Of a stretch of DNA of 64,000 nucleotides, positions 47,801 through 60,292 are shown one piece after another. The DNA is from Celoporthe dispersa (Eukaryota > Ascomycota > Sordariomycetes > Diaporthales > Cryphonectriaceae): NCBI GenBank assembly GCA_016584495.1, contig WAID01000001.1, positions 2,604,001-2,668,000 of the forward strand, written 5' to 3'. The position numbers were made by a program, and so were the translations under genes. Each line of letters starts with the position of its first letter. Position 1 is the stretch's first letter. The notes beneath the pieces were generated by a model. That model was given only the letters and a program-made list of their open reading frames with translations. It was not told the DNA's origin and made no database searches.

Positions 47801-50800
47801 AAATGATGTACAAGAAGCACAAGCTGATCCATGCTACGAGGGAATTACTGGAAAAGTATCTGCCCTGCCCAACACATCGGCATGCACTTTCACTCCTCGG
47901 CAGTGATGCGGCAGCAAACCAATGAGCCCGAGGAACACCGTACTCGGCCGAGGGTCAGCATGTAGCCGCTCGAAGGCATAAGAACCGCACAAGAGGCGAT
48001 AGCCGGAGATGGTTGTTACGAGGCACCTGGTTGCCTCCCCTCCCCCCTCCCTTCTTTCTTGCAAGGCAGAATCCGTCAGACCTGATGATCCCTGCCCATG
48101 TTGCCCAAATACAATGGGTGGTGCTTAGTAAGGAGGGCAGGGGGGGACTTGAGACCCTACCCTCCACAGTAAGTGTAACCTTATCCTTCGTCTCACAAGT
48201 AACACACAACAAGTATAATAACTGAGATAGATGCAGGTCGCCTTATGATAAGGGTCTCAAGAGAGACATCACAAGTGTGCATTCGACATGTTCATGAGTG
48301 CTGTTCATTATTTTGGGTTGTGGCTGAGACATCTGGCCAGTCTTCCACCGCACCCTATCGCGTGACACTGCTTAGTGCTACCCATGATTGCCCACTGCTG
48401 CTTCGACGTTTCGCCTTTCGTCACCTCGGTGTAACCTTAGGGCCTCATCGCCAGTTTTCGTCTGTTGGCTGACGGCACAGCATAAGACTCACTCCTTGAG
48501 CATGTATCGGTAGCCAAAAGCTTGATGGCAGCATTGGGAGTTGGTAGATGGGTAAGGCAACCTCATTTGGGTTCTTTCATTTGTCCCTTGTTCTACTCAT
48601 TTTACACACTCTTTCTCTCTTTCTCTCTTTTTTTTTTTCTAAGGGGGAAGGGGGGCGGGTGCCGAGCTCCCTATCTCGCGGACTACAAGTGGGGCCGCAC
48701 AGCGTCGGGTGAAGCTCTGCCGATCACTTAAACTGCGGCAGTTCCCCTCGACAGCCCAAACGGGTCGTCTCTGAGAACCTCTTGCAGAAAATGACCATCT
48801 CGGCTGGTCTCACTCTTGTATCATCCGGTGCTTTTTTTTTTCTTTCGTTCTTCTTCGGAGGTACAGACATCTCCTCTGGCCTGCCGCCCTGCTGGCTCAT
48901 GCTCAGCACATATGCACGTGTCTACGTGCACAAAGCACAAGTGTACAAGTGCACTGCGCTCATCTACCTTTGTGGTTTCGTATGTGGTCTCTCTGTATAC
49001 ACAGAAGCCCAAGGTACTCTTGAGACACTCGATCACAACTGAACGCCGAGGATGCTAAATGCGGGTGTGTGCGGGGGAGCGGGGGCAGCCAAATCTTTGA
49101 CCTCAATACCCAAAAAAATCACTCGAAGGAAGCATAGACGCGGAGATAAAAGTCAGCATTTGATAGGCTGCATCCAACTTATCCATGCTGGACGGCCCGA
49201 CGGCTCGGGTCGAGGCTAGACACACAGGCTAGACCTGCTATGGAGAGTATGGACCCCTGTCTGACAGCGGACCCCCCTGTGGGAGTTCATAAGCTTCCTG
49301 TGCCTCTTGGGCTGGTAAATAAAGATGGTCTGTAGTCAAAAAATGGGGGACATAGCTGTGTACAATCCATGTTTCCTGAGAACCTGTGGTGTATGAAACG
49401 TCGAGGGGTGCTGTCAGACACGAAGGAGAAAAAGACGGGCCAGGCTCTCCCTTTGTATTGCCCAATCCTTACCACACCCCGGCCTATAATGGAGAAAATA
49501 TAGCATAGCCGCGAGAATCTGCAGCTCTCGTTGGCCCAAAGCTGTGACAACCGCTGCAAGCAAGGTGGTGATCATAGCCTATTCTGGATAAAGGTTTCTG
49601 GCTGCTTCATCATTATGACGATACTATGACAGTCTTTCTCGTGAGATGTAGGCAGAGACCAGAAGGCAAGACCATCCTGCAGAAGAATCTTTTCCTACTC
49701 AGCCCATATCATTCAGTCATGGGCAGCGCCATGATACTACCCTTGCCTCCCTAAATGATATCCACTACGTCTTCAAAATATGGTTTGTTAGTATGTCTGA
49801 GCTTGTGGCGCTTAGGGCGCAAAAACTTTTTTTTCTTCCGGGGGGCCCTATTTTCTTTTGTTTCCAATTTTTTTTTAAAAAAACAACGAGAATAGAACCT
49901 ATGACAAGGAGAAGAACAACCAGAGTACGGTCCAAGGCTCCTACAACCATGCTTGGAGTTTACAGCATAGATACTGGTGGTGGTACTGATGCGCAGCCAC
50001 AACAAGGGCCAAGACCTTCGTGGGTTGGGTAAGCAGTCTCATCTCACACACGCCAGATCGAATGACAACTCATTTTTCTCTTAACTGCCATCGATTCTTT
50101 GAATTTAAGTATACCAGATCCAGCACTTTGGAGAATAAGCCCAGGGATAAGCCCCTAGCCCTGGAGGTCGCTGCTCAGAAGCCCCGTTGGGTAAAACCTA
50201 ACAATAATCCTAGCAGCTCCGGGATTGTTGGGAAACTCTTCGCCTCACCGGCAATCATTTGACTCTTCGATGTGCATGAGCCGCTACCACCGACCAGTCA
50301 GGATTATCGCGTCTCACAATTACAGATCATGGTCTGATGAAATTACGTCTCCAAGCCAGGTCCCTACAGGCTACCGCATGACACATGTCATTTGGGGAGG
50401 CGGGAGGGGAGACAAAAACAATAGAAAGAAAGAAAAGAAAAAGCAAAGGAGAGGAGGGGGAAAAAAAAGGGGTGGCAGTCTCCACTGGGAACGCTTCGGC
50501 CTAGCCACTAGCCAGGAGGTGGTCTCTCGTCACTTTAGTGCCGTCTCCGGAAGGCAGCCATCCATCCCCGCAAAAGAACAATCAGGTGCAGAACGGGATC
50601 GATGATCCCAGCGGCAGCTTATCTGTGCTTCAGTCTATCGACAGACCGGTGTTTGCAGCAGATGACCAAGGCCACACTGCGAGACAGGTGTGTGTGGGGC
50701 CTGATTTTCGTGTCCGCCAACGTTACCCGACAGGTCAACATGCGAAGAAGAATTGTAGCGACAAGAAGATTGGACAACGCTCATGCAAAGGCAGTCAAGA

Positions 50801-51448
50801 CCGTCATTTTCCCCGAACGCCCTTGGCTATGCACCCTACTTTGAAATTAGAGTTTTGCTTTGCTTTTTCTTCTTCCTTTTTTTTTAAAAAAAAAAAGAAA
50901 GAAAGAAAAAAAGCAATAACGGTTGAGTCACAAATAATCGTTCGATTAGAGACCCGAACAAGCCAGACGATGCACCTCAGGCCCACTAAAAAAGCAGCGG
51001 TTGAGTATCGCGCTTAAATGGTGCCCACACACACCACATGCACAATCCATGCCCGCTCGCTCCCCTTTCTCTTCCTTATTGTCTGTCAATTTCTTAGATT
51101 CCCTCCTCGTTTAGCATCTAAGATTCGCGCTAAATGACATTGATAGATTGAATGTGATTGTTTGCCCAGCCGGGTGATGCTTGATGTATGCGTGCGTCTA
51201 TGTTGTCAGATTCCTGCGCACGCCCTGGTCCCATGACCAATCCATGCAGGCAGGGTGACAACTCACCATGTGGCTTGCATCCCATGCCATAATTTGACAA
51301 GGAAAAAAAAACCAAAACATCACCAGATACACATCCTTGAGACTTTTTTTTTTTCTTTTTGAGAAAAATCCAAGAAAGAGAGCACGTAGAGTACGAAGAT
51401 AGAAAGGAAAGGAGGGGGGTATCAATGCAACGCCATTTTCAAATAGTC
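41855..51448. other. Gene-poor block of about 9.6 kb
   Basis: I found no frame here with family similarity, convincing splice pattern or sustained codon bias. The longest open frames are 60-160 codons and occur on both strands. Features seen: a T17 run at about 43437-43453, T9-A7 and T9-A11 junctions near 49868-49883 and 50877-50896, and a T13 run near 51344-51356. Base composition is mixed, without the extreme AT content of heavily RIP-mutated DNA. The block could hold long regulatory DNA for the flanking exopolygalacturonase and forkhead genes, non-coding RNAs or old decayed sequence. Confidence 0.45.
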
Positions 51449-53769
51449 CTAATGCAGCAGAGAGAAGAACGCTGAACTATTAGCCAGCAGCACGTCATCC
51501 GTAAAAATCGGAGGCTGGACAGAGTCTGGGCCGGGCTCATAGAGGTCAGTCACATCTGTAAGGGTATACTCGGGCTGGTCAACGAGAGGTGCGCTACCTC
51601 CGCCGCCGCCACCGCCACCACCCCCCATAGACGCGAACAGGTACTCTTGATTCTGCTTGTCAGCCAGGGCATTGGTATTCCCTTGCTGGGTTGCTGGTTC
51701 CGGCGCTGACCTGGGCGTGGGGGGCTCAGCGCTCCCATAGGTCGTCTCCAGGGTGTCGGGCCTCTCGATATGCATCTCGTTGCCCACATCCTGGGCGTTG
51801 AAGTAGTTCACATCAAGGTGTCTCGGGGTCTGTCCATAAACATGGCCCATGGTCGCAGTGATGCCGCCAAATTCCGTGGTGGTCGTGGCAAAAGAAGTAG
51901 ACGAGGTCGACATCGGGTATGCCGACGTATACCCAGGCAGGCTAGGGAACAACCCGCCCCCGGTCTCAGCTAGGAGACCGGAGTACTGTATTGCTGCCGT
52001 CGGCCTCAACGCCTCGTGAGAGGTGGCCATGTGCGGCAGCGGACCGTCGTTCCGGACAGCCATTGCCCTGGCCTGCTGCTCCTGCTGCCGCTGCTGCCGC
52101 TGCCGCTGCCGCTGCTGCTGCTGTTTCTGCAAAGCCTGTCTCCGCCGGTTCTGGGCCGCAACATTGCCACCCTTGCGGCCAGCTGAGACGCGTGCATGAG
52201 AGTACCCGCTTCGACCACCTCTGCCGCCGACCTCGCCGCCAGCAGCAACAGAAGGAGCGCCGCCGCCGCCGCCACGCCTAAGGCTCCTGGGTGGGGCCCG
52301 GCCACCGCGCGACCTCCTACCGCTGATGTCATTGCGGTAGCGCGTCGTGCTTTCCACACCGTGCACAAAGTCAGGGTGGAGGAACCACTCTGTCGACTTC
52401 CTGCTGTCGACGCCTGGGGTATCGAAGGAGAGGCTGCCGTCGCCGTTGCGGTGGGCGGCTCTGGCGTTTCGTTTGACGAATGCCTGTGCGAGGAGAGAAG
52501 AAGGAAAACAGGTAGGTCAGCGCTGGTCTCAGAAGAGGCTGGCACGGTATGGTCTAGAATCCTCTTTTTTCTTTTTTCTTTTTCTTTTTTTTTGCTTTTT
52601 TGCGGGTGGGAGAAGTGAGAGAGGTACCTGGTTCATGCTCAAGTTGTGGCGGATGCTGTTCATCCACCCCCTGCTGGGACCCTTGGCCTTGTCTGTGTTG
52701 TCTCGGAACCACTGGTACATCTCCTGCAGGGTCATGGACCTGGTGGGTCTTGACATGAAGGCAGTGTGGATGAGTCTGGCATAAGGTATGGGGGGCAGCA
52801 GGTGCTCCGAGGAGGATGTCTGTCCTTCTAGGATGTCATCAGGACGCCAGGTCTCGTTTTGGCTGTGCCTGTCCACGTCTCCCTCTAGCCCAGCTTCGGG
52901 GTGGGAAGAGGTAGCTATAGTGGCCTGTTGGCCCTGGTACATAGCTGAAGTCTCCCCGTAACCAAATGCGAGGCTCGTGCTGCACGGAGACAAGCTGGTG
53001 GTCGGTAGAATGTCGGTCGTGGAGGCGTAGGGCTGGAAGGAAGAAGAAGAAGAAGAAGAAGAAGAAGCTGCTGCTGGGATCAGGCTGAGGAAGTCAGTCT
53101 CGGTCGTGCCTACCTCTGGCTTGATCCCTTCCGTGGGCAGAAGGTAAGGAGACGCTGTCGAGTTGATGGACTGTGTCTCATCGGCGGGTTCTGTGCTGGC
53201 AATTCCCAGAGCAGGGGCCTGGTGGTAAAGGGCCTCTGCTCAGGGACAAGACCGGATATGTCGTAAGGCTGCTGGTCATATGGCAGTCCAGGTGTGTCGA
53301 GGGGCCTGCAGTACAGGGGCTGGACAAAGCTCTGCGGGCCTCCTGGGTGGCTGTATGGTGCAGCTGCCGTACCGCTCTCGAGCTCGCCTCGGATGCGGGC
53401 CAGGTTTGAGGACCCCTCGGAGTAGGCGCAGGTTCCAAAACCATAACCGGTACTGAAAGATGATGCAGCCCATGGATCAAATGTGTTCTGCGTTATTGGC
53501 TGGGCTGGCCACATGGTGTCCATGGGCCGCTGAATCTCCTCATAGGCGTTCTGCTGGCTTTGGCCCTGTTCAAGTAATCCCGGACTTGTCTGTATACTGT
53601 CCATGTCACGAGCCTGTAGCTCGTCCAGACCATGCTCAGGGGCCTGGAACCAGGAGTCTAGGCTGTCGTCTTCCTCCTCGGGAAGTGTCTTGCACTTGTC
53701 AGGCGAGACTGTGCCGGCTATCTTTGACAGAGGCCAGCTGCCAGAACTGCCGGTCTGGTCATCTGCCAT
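51449..53769 (-). CDS. Forkhead transcription factor, one frameshift
   Basis: Exons 53769-52628 and 52483-51449 on the minus strand; about 725 aa after one correction. The forkhead domain spans about residues 329-430: YARLIHTAFMSRPTRSMTLQEMYQWF, then GWMNSIRHNLSMNQ with recognition-helix residues Asn, Arg and His, then the wing ending FLHPDF. An intron of 144 bp splits the domain just after the recognition helix. The N-terminal part is acidic and Gln/Pro-rich, a possible activation region, with nine Ser in a row from a (TCT)n tract. After the domain come Gly/Arg, Gln/Arg and Gly10-like low-complexity runs. The frame changes once between about 53239 and 53113 (one base missing, possibly in GGGG 53214-53217). 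The protein start is the first ATG in frame. The target genes and exact forkhead subgroup are unknown. Confidence 0.85.
53041..53067. repeat. (GAA)n coding trinucleotide repeat (poly-Ser in forkhead protein)
   Basis: Nine AAG/GAA units on the plus strand, read on the minus strand as TCT codons plus one TCC. They give nine consecutive serines in the N-terminal half of the forkhead protein. Length change by whole codons would be tolerated. Confidence 0.85.
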
Positions 53770-56431
53770 GACTATGAATGATGCTCGCGTGGTGCAAGCA
53801 GGACAGAGCTGTTGCTGTGGGTGTTTCGAGAGGCGCCGGTTGTCAGAGGATGGGCGGACAGGAGGTAAGACGGAAGAAGGGGGCGCAAGGATGGAAAGGA
53901 CGTGCAAGTCGTCACTGTCTTGAGCTATGGATGTCTCTGGGTGTGTGGCCACGGCTCAAGGAGTAGGCCCTCTGATCTCGGACCTGGAAACAATGGCTAT
54001 TGAGCATGAAAATGGTACTGGACCCGTGTGGGAGAGGACGACGAAGAGGATGTTCGCTGGGTAGATGGAGGCTTAGAGGGAGACCGGGAACGGGGAGAGC
54101 GAGTCAGTATGGGATCAAACTTGGTGATAAATCTGGGTCTTGGAATAATTGCTTGTTTGTATGATTGTCCCTGGACGTGCTGTAGGATAGATGGAGACCA
54201 ATAGAAGAAGCCTGACCGTCTTTTCTGGCGGCCTCTCGGTACAGAAGAGCAGAGACCTATGGGCGAACTGTCGGTGTCGGCTGAGAAATGGTCTCCCGTC
54301 CACTGCTGGGGCTGGGTTCCTCGGGCAGCAGATGGGCAATATAAGTCTTGTCGGACGACCCGTCCCCAGGAAGAACTACGCATGGGAGACTAGCGGATCT
54401 ACTGCACATTTCAGATCCTACCCGGGCAGATCGAGCCAGGGAGGGAGGGGGGAGGAGTCCTAGATCTCCCCTGCCCTGGCCCGGGACAGGGCAGCAATAC
54501 CTTGGTGAGAGGGTAGCCATGAAGAAGGAGGGGGAGTACATCTATGGAGGGTGCTGATGCAACTCAGAGGAGGAAGTGCCAGCGCAGAGCCCTCAGAGGT
54601 GTGTTTCGCCAAAGCCCTTGTACTGCGCGGAGTACGCCTCGCGAGGGCCATGTGGGGCTTGCTTGGTATAGCTGTGTGCGCGCAGGCCGAATTACGTGGA
54701 GAGCAATGCATGCTTGTGTCCTACAACTGATGTGTTCCGTGCTTTCTTCGTCTCTCTCCCTCTCTCTCTCTCTTTGCATTGTCTTTGACCAGGTGCGTGG
54801 GTGGGTAAGGGTGGGATGAGGGAAGGATACCTGGGGAGCACGGGTTCACGCAGACGGAGGGATGACGTGCGCTGCCCACGATCAACAGAGAAAAAAAAGT
54901 ACAAGGCAAGTCTATAGACATACATGTACCTAGACTTGGTTATGATGTGGGCTCTGGAGGGACTGGCTATGGCCATGCATGTGTCCCATGCTGAAGAAGC
55001 AATACGCCCAGCTGAAATCCCACCTTCTTCTCCCTGACATGCCGGCCGCAAGACCAAGAGCCGTTTGTTGGAGCCCACTTGCACGCATGCACCGGCAGTA
55101 CAAAGCCGGCGCCCCGTCGACACAATAGAACGGAGTGCTGAGAAGCGAAAGCCCGGCATTGATACTACCCACAGAGGCGTAAAAGAAAGTCGTCGGCTTG
55201 AAAGGTAGGAAAGGAGAGAGGAGAGGGGGGGGGGGGGAGGCGTCGGAGCAGAAACAAAGGTGAAGAGGGACAAAGTCTGAGGTACAGGCTGGGATCACGT
55301 GTAATACCAGGGTGCGGTGCAGAGGAGGTAGACGGGACCGGTGTGACATGGTACTGGGGCGGTAGCCCGGCCAGGCCAGTTGAGACATGCAGAGAGATCT
55401 TCCACCACGGCGCCAGCTGGGGGCCCTGAGGGTTGGTCCAGACGGGACCTGCAGGAAGCACACCCTTTGGACAGTGGTACCCACCAGGTACCCATGACCG
55501 CAGTCAAAGGTACCTGCTCCCATGACAGCTTCGGAGTGTCCTAGCAGTCACGGAGACCTGCAGCAGTATCTCGCCAATGAGGCGTGTGAATGGCATTGAT
55601 TGGGCGGGGCACTCCCCCGGGGCCACCAGGCCTTGACCGTTCAGCGCGGGAACTTGAATGACAGGGTGCAGGGCATGAGGCGAGATGGTCCAGGAGATCG
55701 GCAGAAGAAACCCCGCCGAATGGCTCTAAACCCTTTCTTTCAGCATCAAGTGTGTGTGTGTGTGTGTGTTGACAGGCAGGCAGAGGGACAGTCGGCGCTG
55801 TGCACGCTCCAGAGTCATCACCAGCCTATCGAGCGGTGACCACCATCACGGTGACACCAGGATCCGTGGCCTCAGGGCCACAGGCAGTACCATCGCACCG
55901 TGTGTAGGAGATTGAGCGCGACCTCCCCTCTGGGAGCGTAGAGTCGGTGAGTCGTTTACTGGAAGCCCGGCCAGGACCAGGGTGGCAGCGGTTCACCTGC
56001 ACGTCAGCCTCCCGGCAGATTCAGACCTGTCACACGTGCCCTTGCCCTCCTCCAAAATCCTGCGAGACTCGAGCGCAAGATGTGACAGTGCGGTGGGTGG
56101 ACGGACTGCTGGCAGGGGCCCAGCTGTTGGGCCCAGGGCGAATGTTCATGTACCGACGACGTAATACGACAGGACGGCCTACCGCCCTTCACATATTGGC
56201 AACGTATCATTCTGCAGAGCCACTATTGCTTGGTAATCCAGTGATGTGAGTATTCAAGAGTACACTGAACTAGCGAGGTCCCACCCTGTCTCTGGCTGGC
56301 TGTCAGGGCCCAAGAGCGGTGCTAAGCTGGTGACTGATTGTCAGACAGCTTGGCTCTAAGAACGTGATACCCATACAAGACCAAGGCTTGATCTCCGCCG
56401 GAAGATGGCTGAAGGGGCAAGGAGTATTTCC
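53770..56431. other. Intergenic region upstream of forkhead gene
   Basis: About 2.7 kb. An ATG-less open frame runs on upstream of the forkhead ATG to 53952 and is probably leader. A (CT)n tract lies near 54752-54775, a G13-type run near 55226-55238 and a (GT)n microsatellite at about 55750-55769. An open frame of 197 codons at 54930-55523 (minus) has no family similarity and is not called. Confidence 0.4.
55750..55769. repeat. (GT)n microsatellite
   Basis: About ten GT units in the intergenic DNA between the forkhead and cactin genes. Confidence 0.9.
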
Positions 56432-58100
56432 TTATTTCCTGTAGTAAATCTGAGGTCATGTTAGTATGAGTGTCATAGGGCTGGGTTGGAGTGGATTTTT
56501 CTTCTTTTTTTGTTTACCTTCTTGAACTGAAAATGTAACTGAAGAATGCCCTTTTCGCGGTCAAGTCAGCATACGAGTGACACTAAAGTACCGCTGATGC
56601 ACGCCCCGCGCCTTGGGAGATGGCTGCTCGGTGGAGGCGGGCACAACACGGTGGTAGGCATCAGGGCTACGTACCTTGTCGAAGCTGCTCTTGAAACCTC
56701 TTTCTCGCTTCGCAGAGTAGTCCCATTCGCGGTCGACGATCCTGAACGCAATGTCCTCGTAGGGGGGGCCGGAAAGGAAGCGAATCAAGCAAGTGTCCTC
56801 CTCGCCAGCCTGTGCAAAGGACTCGCCTCTGCGGCGGCCACCCTCGCGGACGATCTTGAACGTCGGGGCTTTCGTCTTGTCGATCAGGTCAGGGTAGAAG
56901 ATGTTGAACTTGTAGCCCTGGACCACCTTTGGGGGAGGGTTGTCATGGTCGTAGTGGGTCTGGTTGTACTTGTTCCATTCGTAGCCCATCTGTACCCGGT
57001 TGAAGTATTGTGGTTTGCGGGGGCGATATTTGTCGGCCCACTTGGGTTTCGAGGCCGTCGATACTGTCTCCTCCGCCGTGAAGATCTCCTCGTTCTCGCT
57101 GACACCACGTGCCACCTCGCGCTCGTACAGAGCGCGAGTGGCCTGGGAGAAAATCTTGGACGTCGGCTGCCGCGAAGCGCGCCGTTCCTGGCGGTGGATT
57201 GGTGTCCTCGGATGATGCAGCAGTAGTAGTAGAGGTGGGTGGTGCCTGAGCCAGCCGCCGAGAAGGGCCGGCCAGGCTCTTGGCGGCCCCACGACCGCTC
57301 TCGCCCAAGGATTCCAACAGCTCTGCCTTCTCTGGGTCAGTCTTTCTCAGTTCTTCAACCCGGCCCTCCTTGATGGCATCGCATATCTCTCTGAGCCTAG
57401 CCTTCGCCTTGAAGATCAGCAGGCTCTTCAGTAGCTGTTCCCAGTAGTCCGTGTCGATGTGCTCGTCCGATCGCAGTTTCGACTTGATCTGCTTCTCCAG
57501 TGACTCAAGCTGCTCGAGGGTCTTGGGGCCGAGGATCTGGTCGATCTCCGAAGACACGGTGCTGACCGCGCGACCTTCGTGGTCCAGCCCAGATAGCTTC
57601 TCTCCTCGGTCCTTGCATAGGACCAAGAGGGCCTTCCAGTATTCGCGGTTCCTCTGGTTTGTCTCCAGCGTGTTGAACGACTCGATGTCCAGCTCTAGCT
57701 CTTTCAGGTCCGCCATGCTCAGGTCATGCACGACCCGCTCTGGCGATGGCACGTCGATCTCGGCATCATTCTCGTCGTCGTCGAGGACATCGCGATCGGT
57801 ATCGATGTAGCGCAGGCTGAATGCGAGGTAGTCGATGGGTCGCGCGCGGCCCTCACGGACGCGGATGTCTGCCTTCTTCTTGGACTGCTTCAGCACAAAC
57901 TTGTCCTCCCCGGCAACAAACTTCCTCTCTTGTTCGTCCAGGCTGAGGAATCGGGCGGCCTTGGATGCCCGCTTCGGGTTGTCTGGGCGCGATGCCTTCG
58001 TGATTCGAGCACTATCGTCGCGTCGTGGCGCCGTCACGTCCTTCTCCTTCTGCTTGGGGGACTTCCACCCGTCGATCATCGCCTGTCTGTCGGGATTCAT
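56432..58100 (-). CDS. cactin: Cactin, splicing-associated protein, one frameshift
   Basis: Exons 58100-56675, 56550-56518 and 56449-56432 on the minus strand; about 491 aa after one correction. Cactin is a conserved nuclear protein tied to the spliceosome and, in animals, to NF-kappaB control. Residues about 70-280 fit the cactin middle domain (KFVLKQSKKKADIRVREGRARPID, then NQRNREYWKALL). The C-terminal block of about 130 residues is diagnostic: RKPQYFNRVQMGYEWNKYNQ, HYDHDNPPPKVVQGYKFNIF, then GPPYEDIAFRIV and, across two tiny exons, GILQLHFQFKK and IYYRK. The frame breaks at an A4 run (57150-57153, plus strand); removing one base joins QDF to SQATRALYERE. The N-terminus before KFVLKQ is shorter than in typical cactins. 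I used the first ATG in frame (58100), and an upstream exon may be missing. Confidence 0.9.
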
Positions 58101-60292
58101 GGTGCAGGGCAAATGTAATCGCAACTCGGTGAGGGGGAGACCGGGAGACAGATCGCTTTGGGCAGCGGGTCAGGGTCTCTAAAGGCGGAGAGAAGTGATT
58201 CAGAGCAGCCTGACCCAGGATATCGCATCCTACCCCCGCGACAGTGCAGTCCACGTGCTTACGTAAGGAGTCCAAGCTGTCAGTGATGACTTAGCAGCAA
58301 CAAGGATCCCCTTTGGGTGTCCAACCACCCGCCCTTCTCTCCCTTGAAGGATGAAGGACGACGAGGTTAAGAAGGGTAAAATGGAGCAAGAGGGAAGCCT
58401 AAGGGGTTAGAATTGAAAATGGAGACTGAAAAGCATCAGGGTAATAAGACAGCGAAGCATTGTCAGCATACTATTCCAGATGAATACCTTCAATCTTGAT
58501 GACACTGGTAGGTGCCCAGGTGAGGTGACACTCGATGCCTTTCCCGTACCTGTCCCTCCATACGTAAATATAGTCCTAAAGTCTGCCATATGCAACATAA
58601 CAGGAAGGTTATGGGTCTCGACGCAGTAATGAATGGCCGATTTGGTGATAAAGTAATTTATTTACGCTTTGTCAGTGTCTATGACGTAGTGCTGACTCTG
58701 CAAAACCCCCTGCACAGCCAGCGCCGTAGCGCACCATAGTGCCAACCTTGAAGTTTACAGAAGGCCCTGGACCTTGGATTCACTGGTACCTCCGGCGCTG
58801 CAGCGTGCATATCAGTAGGCCATGATAAACAGCAGGTTTTTTCATTTGACCAAAATGCAAGTAAGAGCAAAGATTCTGTGTTTATATTTTCATTTCTCTC
58901 TAGAAACATATTTTTGTGCCTGTCTTGAACTCAGCCTTCCTTCATGCTTATTTACATACTTGGGTAATTCCGGTTTGGAGTTCCCATCGTTTCTTTTTTT
59001 TTTTTTTTTTCCCTTTCTTCTTTCTTTTCTTCTTTGGTTTTCTAAGGCACTACATAGGCCTGCCTTCAATGACACAAGACTCTTCATAGCTCCTAGTTGG
59101 GCTTCAACAAGACGTGATCTGCCGAAACAGTCCTGGAACGTGGGCCAAAGTTTGGATACACGCTAATTAGAGTTTAGGTTGCGGGCCGATATTGAGAACA
59201 AGTGGTATTCAAGGCACGGACTCTTCCTTGAAACTCATCCCATCTGGACCGATACGCAGATATATGTGTAGGGTACTACCGCATTAGGGATTTCTTACGG
59301 CATCCAGGCTCTATGAACCTCCAGCGTGCCTTGGCGTGGCCGTACATGATCGGACGAGACAGGTCTCGCAAAAGATGCTCCAAAGTTGTTGTGCTTCCGA
59401 CACGTTGATGTCAGATACGGTATGATTTCATCAAAACTCCATGTCGTATCATTGATCATAGGTCTCCGCCATCCAAAACTAGCTTCAAGTCATCGGGTGG
59501 TCACTCCATTGCTGAGCAAAAGAAAATGCGTGTGCATTTCGCCCCATTCGTAGACAAATCTCCATCTTCATCTGGGGTTCCAGACTCCCATGCAATACTG
59601 TAATATTGATTAGCTGCTCGTAAAGAGAAAATTTTATACAGGCCCTCGTTCCCGAGTTGCGTATATTTATTTTTCGGCTTCAGAGTCTAAGGCTACATCT
59701 TGAGTATGTCAAGAGAACTGAGGCTGAATGCCACAATTACATTCTCCAGATAGCTAAGCTTAATATAAAGACCGTATTAACCGATCCAAGGACGACCTTG
59801 GTGCGGACCTCCAGGCTGAGCCCATCCAAGCACACGTCCGAACATATAAGAGCTTAAATTTAGGCCATCCGATCGCAGTTCTGCCCAGCCTCTTTGGATT
59901 TTCAGATAGGCGAATTGTCAAATCCTTACTCCAGCTAGACTATCGTTGCGACCGGTGTAGGCATGCCGGTTTCGTCAGCATGCTCCAAGGTAGGCATCAG
60001 ACACACCTGCCACGCCCTGATCGGGGCAGTGCATTTTCATGTGCCGTCTGATAAGAACAGACGGAAAGACATCATAATTACATATCAGAACAGGAAATCA
60101 TCTCGACTAGTCATCTACCCTTCTCCTCTACTACTAACTGGCAGAGCCTTGATGTCTACAGGCTGAGTTTGATACCAGCCATCAGCCCACCGGACAGGCT
60201 CTTCCTCTTCGTTTCCACTTACTATCTGCCATCTCACTCGTTGGGATTTCTCTCCGCACATCCTTCTGCAGCCCCGTTGGAATATAGTCAAG
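58101..60292. other. Intergenic region, AT-richer
   Basis: About 2.2 kb between divergent genes. A T18 run lies near 58997-59014. The 59.4-60.1 kb part is visibly AT-richer than the rest of the window and has no supportable gene. It could be old mutated repeat DNA but no repeat partner is visible in this window. Confidence 0.4.

Noticed and set aside
53110..53114. Intron donor GTAGGC at the end of the first forkhead frame, with acceptor CTTCCAG at 53033
   Set aside because: The phases do not match, and the sequence between is open in the downstream frame. A one-base frame error explains the join better.
54930..55523. 197-codon minus-strand frame upstream of the forkhead gene
   Set aside because: Composition is random-like, it has no domain or splice support, and it overlaps a G-run repeat.
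57150..57175. TTTTCTCCCAG (minus strand) as a cactin 3' splice site
   Set aside because: The only nearby donor would give an intron of about 19 bp. Removing one T from the run restores conserved cactin sequence.
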